A DNA stretch of 64,000 bases. It comes from JAOUEA01 sp963825635. Its GTDB lineage: Bacteria > Actinomycetota > UBA4738 > HRBIN12. Of this stretch, positions 62,118 to 64,000 are shown one piece after another. Numbering within the stretch: position 1 is the stretch's first letter; each line of letters starts with the position of its first letter. Made by a program: the position numbers and the translations under genes. Below the pieces are notes generated by a model. The model searched no databases, had not been told where the DNA came from, and saw nothing but the letters and a program-made list of their open reading frames with translations. The stretch is from contig CAWGTU010000001.1 of NCBI GenBank assembly GCA_963825635.1, positions 868,001-932,000 of the forward strand, in the 5' to 3' direction.

Positions 62118-62191
62118 TGCGGGGTGGAGCAGTCCGGTAGCTCGCTGGGCTCATAACCCAGAGGTCACAGGTTCAAATCCTGTCCCCGCGA
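62118..62191 (+). tRNA. Initiator tRNA-fMet (CAT)
   Basis: Full cloverleaf: acceptor GCGGGG/CCCCGC, D-stem GAGC/GCTC, anticodon stem CTGGG/CCCAG around CTCATAA (anticodon 62152-62154), T-stem ACAGG/CCTGT with TTCAAAT. Initiator marks are the three G-C pairs of the anticodon stem, A11-T24, and a non-Watson-Crick 1:72 pair (T-G). CCA is not encoded (ACGA follows). A terminator lies 21 bp downstream. Confidence 0.96.
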
Positions 62192-62197
62192 CGAAGG
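62147..62197 (+). repeat. 51-bp direct repeat, copy 1 (within the tRNA gene)
   Basis: From the anticodon-stem GGG to six bases past the tRNA end. It is identical to 63217-63267, with an offset of 1,070 bp. Typical of an attachment-site duplication. Confidence 0.92.
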
Positions 62198-62212
62198 AAG
62201 ACGCTAGGTCAG

Positions 62213-62240
62213 AGGGGGTCTCGGGGATCCGAGGCCCCCT
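62213..62240 (+). terminator. Terminator after tRNA-fMet
   Basis: Stem AGGGGGTCTCGG / CCGAGGCCCCCT, 12 bp with one G-T pair, loop GGAT, followed by TCGGCTTTCC. Confidence 0.8.
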
Positions 62241-62291
62241 TCGGCTTTCCAAGGTCTGACGACCGATGGCTGCCACGCATGCGATCCTCGA

Positions 62292-62966
62292 CTACACCTT
62301 CGGTCCGACGAGGAACAGTGTCTCGAGGAGGGCGACCAGTGCGAGGGCGGCTGCGCCACCGATCCGCACGATCGTGGGCGCCCGAAAGCCGTCGAGCTGG
62401 GGTGCGAGCGTGAACCGGGCGGCCCAGATGATGCCTGCGTACACGGCAAGGAACCACAGGAAGCCTGCCCCGGCGCGCATCAGAGACAGATCGTCGAGCA
62501 GGATCCCCGCGGTAGCCACCACGGGGATCAACGCGACCGCGCCGACCACCAGCCGCATCCCGCCGGACCAATCCGTGTGGGCGATCGCGAGGGGTGCGAG
62601 CACGACCGCCGGGAACATCGGAGCTCCTGCCGCCACCCCGAGCGGGAGCAGGCTCGCGAACGTGACGACCCGAAGGACGGTCATCCGTGGACGCCGAACG
62701 CCGGCGCGACGGCCGAGGTAGGCGCCGGACTGAGCCAGCCCGGCGATGCCGAACCCGATCACGATGAAGAGTGTGCCGGTCCAGGAGAACTCCGGATCGG
62801 CGGAGATGAACCGCATCCAGACCCGGGCGTTGATGCCCCACGCGAGCCCACCCAAGAGCCCCCCGAGAAGGACGACCGGCGCCGCGAAGCGATGCCCGGC
62901 GGCTCGGTCCTGGATCGAGGGTTCGCCGCCGCTGGACGTCCCCAGCGTCGTTCGGTCCGCGGTCAC
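62292..62966 (-). CDS. Polytopic membrane protein, unknown
   Basis: 224 residues with about six or seven hydrophobic segments (FAAPVVLLGGLLGGLAWGI, TLFIVIGFGIAGLAQ, MRLVVGAVALIPVVATAGIL, APTIVRIGGAAALALVALLE). No motif or family is recognised. It starts at GTG 62966. It is the only gene between the two copies of the tRNA repeat and codes on the opposite strand. Composition is like the chromosome. Confidence 0.7.
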   Translation of the reverse strand: MTADRTTLGTSSGGEPSIQDRAAGHRFAAPVVLLGGLLGGLAWGINARVWMRFISADPEFSWTGTLFIVIGFGIAGLAQSGAYLGRRAGVRRPRMTVLRVVTFASLLPLGVAAGAPMFPAVVLAPLAIAHTDWSGGMRLVVGAVALIPVVATAGILLDDLSLMRAGAGFLWFLAVYAGIIWAARFTLAPQLDGFRAPTIVRIGGAAALALVALLETLFLVGPKV

Positions 62967-63216
62967 GCCCCCATTGGATCAGTCAACCGAGTGGTTGGCG
63001 GGAGTGCAGACACGTGGGATGCGAGGGTGCTGCCACTTCTCGTCGCTCGCTCGCTGCTGGACGCTTCGTCGCCGAACGGCTCACGCCCGGCGTCCGCCTC
63101 CGGTTCCGGACCGGATCCTGGCCCGGACAACGTCAGCGGCGTCTCAGCACGTCTCTCAGTGTCCGTGACAGGTCATCTGAGCCGGGCAAAATGGCCATGA
63201 CCACGGAAGATGTCCG
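62967..63216. other. Non-coding stretch before the second tRNA repeat
   Basis: No credible frame and no integrase fragment seen on either strand. Confidence 0.5.
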
Positions 63217-63267
63217 GGGCTCATAACCCAGAGGTCACAGGTTCAAATCCTGTCCCCGCGACGAAGG
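63217..63267 (+). repeat. 51-bp direct repeat, copy 2 (tRNA 3' half only)
   Basis: Starts within the anticodon stem and runs six bases past the tRNA end. It lacks the 5' half of a tRNA, so it is not a functional gene. Confidence 0.92.
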
Positions 63268-64000
63268 CACTACCGAGGAAACGGACTGAGGCCGGGAGCT
63301 AGATGATGGCTGCCGGCCCCAGGCCGTTCCCCGATATCCTGATGGACATCAGCCAGCTCCTCCACCTGCGCCTCTGGGAGGGTCGCCGGTTCGATCCAGA
63401 GCATCGTGGGCGCTGGCGAGAGAGGTTCCGGGCAGGTCTCCTCTCTCGCGCGTCCGGGATCCTTCGATCGGTCGATCTCGCGCCTGCGACAGGACGACCA
63501 CCGATTCGGACGACTACCCCTTGGGATCCCACATCCCGAGGCTTCGCGTCCCGCCACCCCTCCAAAGTCCTGACGACGCCACAATTCGCGTGAACCGATC
63601 ACCTTCTCCGGTGCTGGGAAGCCAAGCTTCGCCCTCGGCGACGATCTGACTCACGCGATGGTCGGTTCACGGAGGATTCGGCGCGCTGCATCCCAACGCG
63701 CTCGGCCACCTCGTGATGGCGCTCGCCACGAACGCGGCCCGCTCGCTGGGGGGTCCTTCGGCGACGGCGGGATGCGTCGACCGACCTACCGTGGCGGAGG
63801 GAGCCCTGCTGGAAGGGTGAGGGCAACGATGCATGGGATGCGGAGCGTATGGGCACGGCGGCCGACACCGAGGGAACGCATACGTCACCGGGACCGTCGC
63901 GACGCCCGACGGCGGGACGGCGATGACGCTGCGGAAGCTCGAAGAGTACGACCCGTTCTGAGGACCGTCGTCTCCACGGACGTCGCCCCCAAATCACGTG
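63268..64000. other. Degraded right end with a protein fragment
   Basis: No intact gene is supported. Between about 63810 and 63961 the + strand holds a C-terminal piece reading GNDAWDAERMGTAADTEG, then NAYVTGTVATPDGG and TLRKLEEYDPF, ending in TGA 63959-63961. One missing G at about 63873 breaks the frame. GNAYVTG is the signature of SBBP-type beta-propeller repeats, so this looks like the tail of a lost propeller gene. Confidence 0.35.

Noticed and set aside
63217..63267. Second tRNA-Met gene
   Set aside because: Only the anticodon loop to 3' end is present; the acceptor 5' strand and D-arm are missing.
63270..63602. Open frames on both strands right of the second tRNA repeat
   Set aside because: No ribosome site, no recognisable motif and poor codon character; checked for an integrase remnant and none was seen.

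Overview
The window is a 64-kb piece of a high-GC (about 70%) actinobacterial chromosome. GC-rich third positions, GTG starts, ATGA/GTGA/TGATG gene overlaps, DUF5319 and UPF0182 proteins, a mycothiol-type maleylpyruvate-isomerase-fold protein, an F420-associated zinc metalloprotease and Pol-PE-Lig type LigD with Ku all fit. The class cannot be fixed from sequence alone; gene content does not look like Streptomyces or Mycobacterium. Coding is dense and almost all genes are chromosomal housekeeping or metabolic genes. I found no rRNA, CRISPR array, prophage or intact insertion sequence.

Layout. 0-9 kb: CBS protein, TldD/TldE-like pair, cupin-amidohydrolase-carbonic anhydrase operon, a MarR regulator divergent from an ankyrin protein, and a secreted propeller-like protein. 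9-13.4 kb: C45-type peptidase following a class III aminotransferase gene broken by six single-base indels, a Cys-rich beta-propeller protein and a PAP2 phosphatase. 13.4-15.7 kb: RmuC and a secreted GH114-like protein. 15.7-23.1 kb: the arginine operon argCJBDRGH behind a palindromic ARG box; argF is absent. 23-27 kb: SDR, small secreted protein, a patch of lower GC with doubtful ORFs, a membrane protein. 27-34.8 kb: PIG-L deacetylase, DUF5319 and GYD proteins, then the NHEJ genes ligD and ku with small genes between. 34.9-37.7 kb: PII protein and GlnD. 37.8-43.9 kb: mostly small accessory enzymes. 44-49.5 kb: a BMP-family nucleoside-type ABC transporter (lipoprotein, double ATPase, two permeases) convergent with upp. 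49.5-50.8 kb: DAHP synthase preceded by a promoter, a 17-residue leader peptide with six aromatic residues, and mutually exclusive antiterminator and terminator stems. 50.8-61 kb: split-barrel-like protein, metalloprotease divergent from MoaE, MreB-like protein, PDZ/Lon-type protease, UPF0182 protein, ALDH7-type dehydrogenase, collagen-like protein. 61-64 kb: PrmC-like methyltransferase, initiator tRNA, a 51-bp repeat of the tRNA 3' half 1,070 bp downstream, and a degraded right end.

Three themes cross the window. First, a compact promoter pattern: TANNNT, six bases, then ATG or GTG, at seven genes, which predicts leaderless mRNAs. Second, nitrogen and amino-acid control: ArgR with its operator, PII with GlnD, and an aromatic attenuator on the shikimate entry enzyme. 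Third, indels clustered in a few genes (aminotransferase, alpha/beta hydrolase, UPF0182 tail, collagen repeats); most in the first two are a single extra C on the coding strand, so assembly error must be excluded before calling them pseudogenes.
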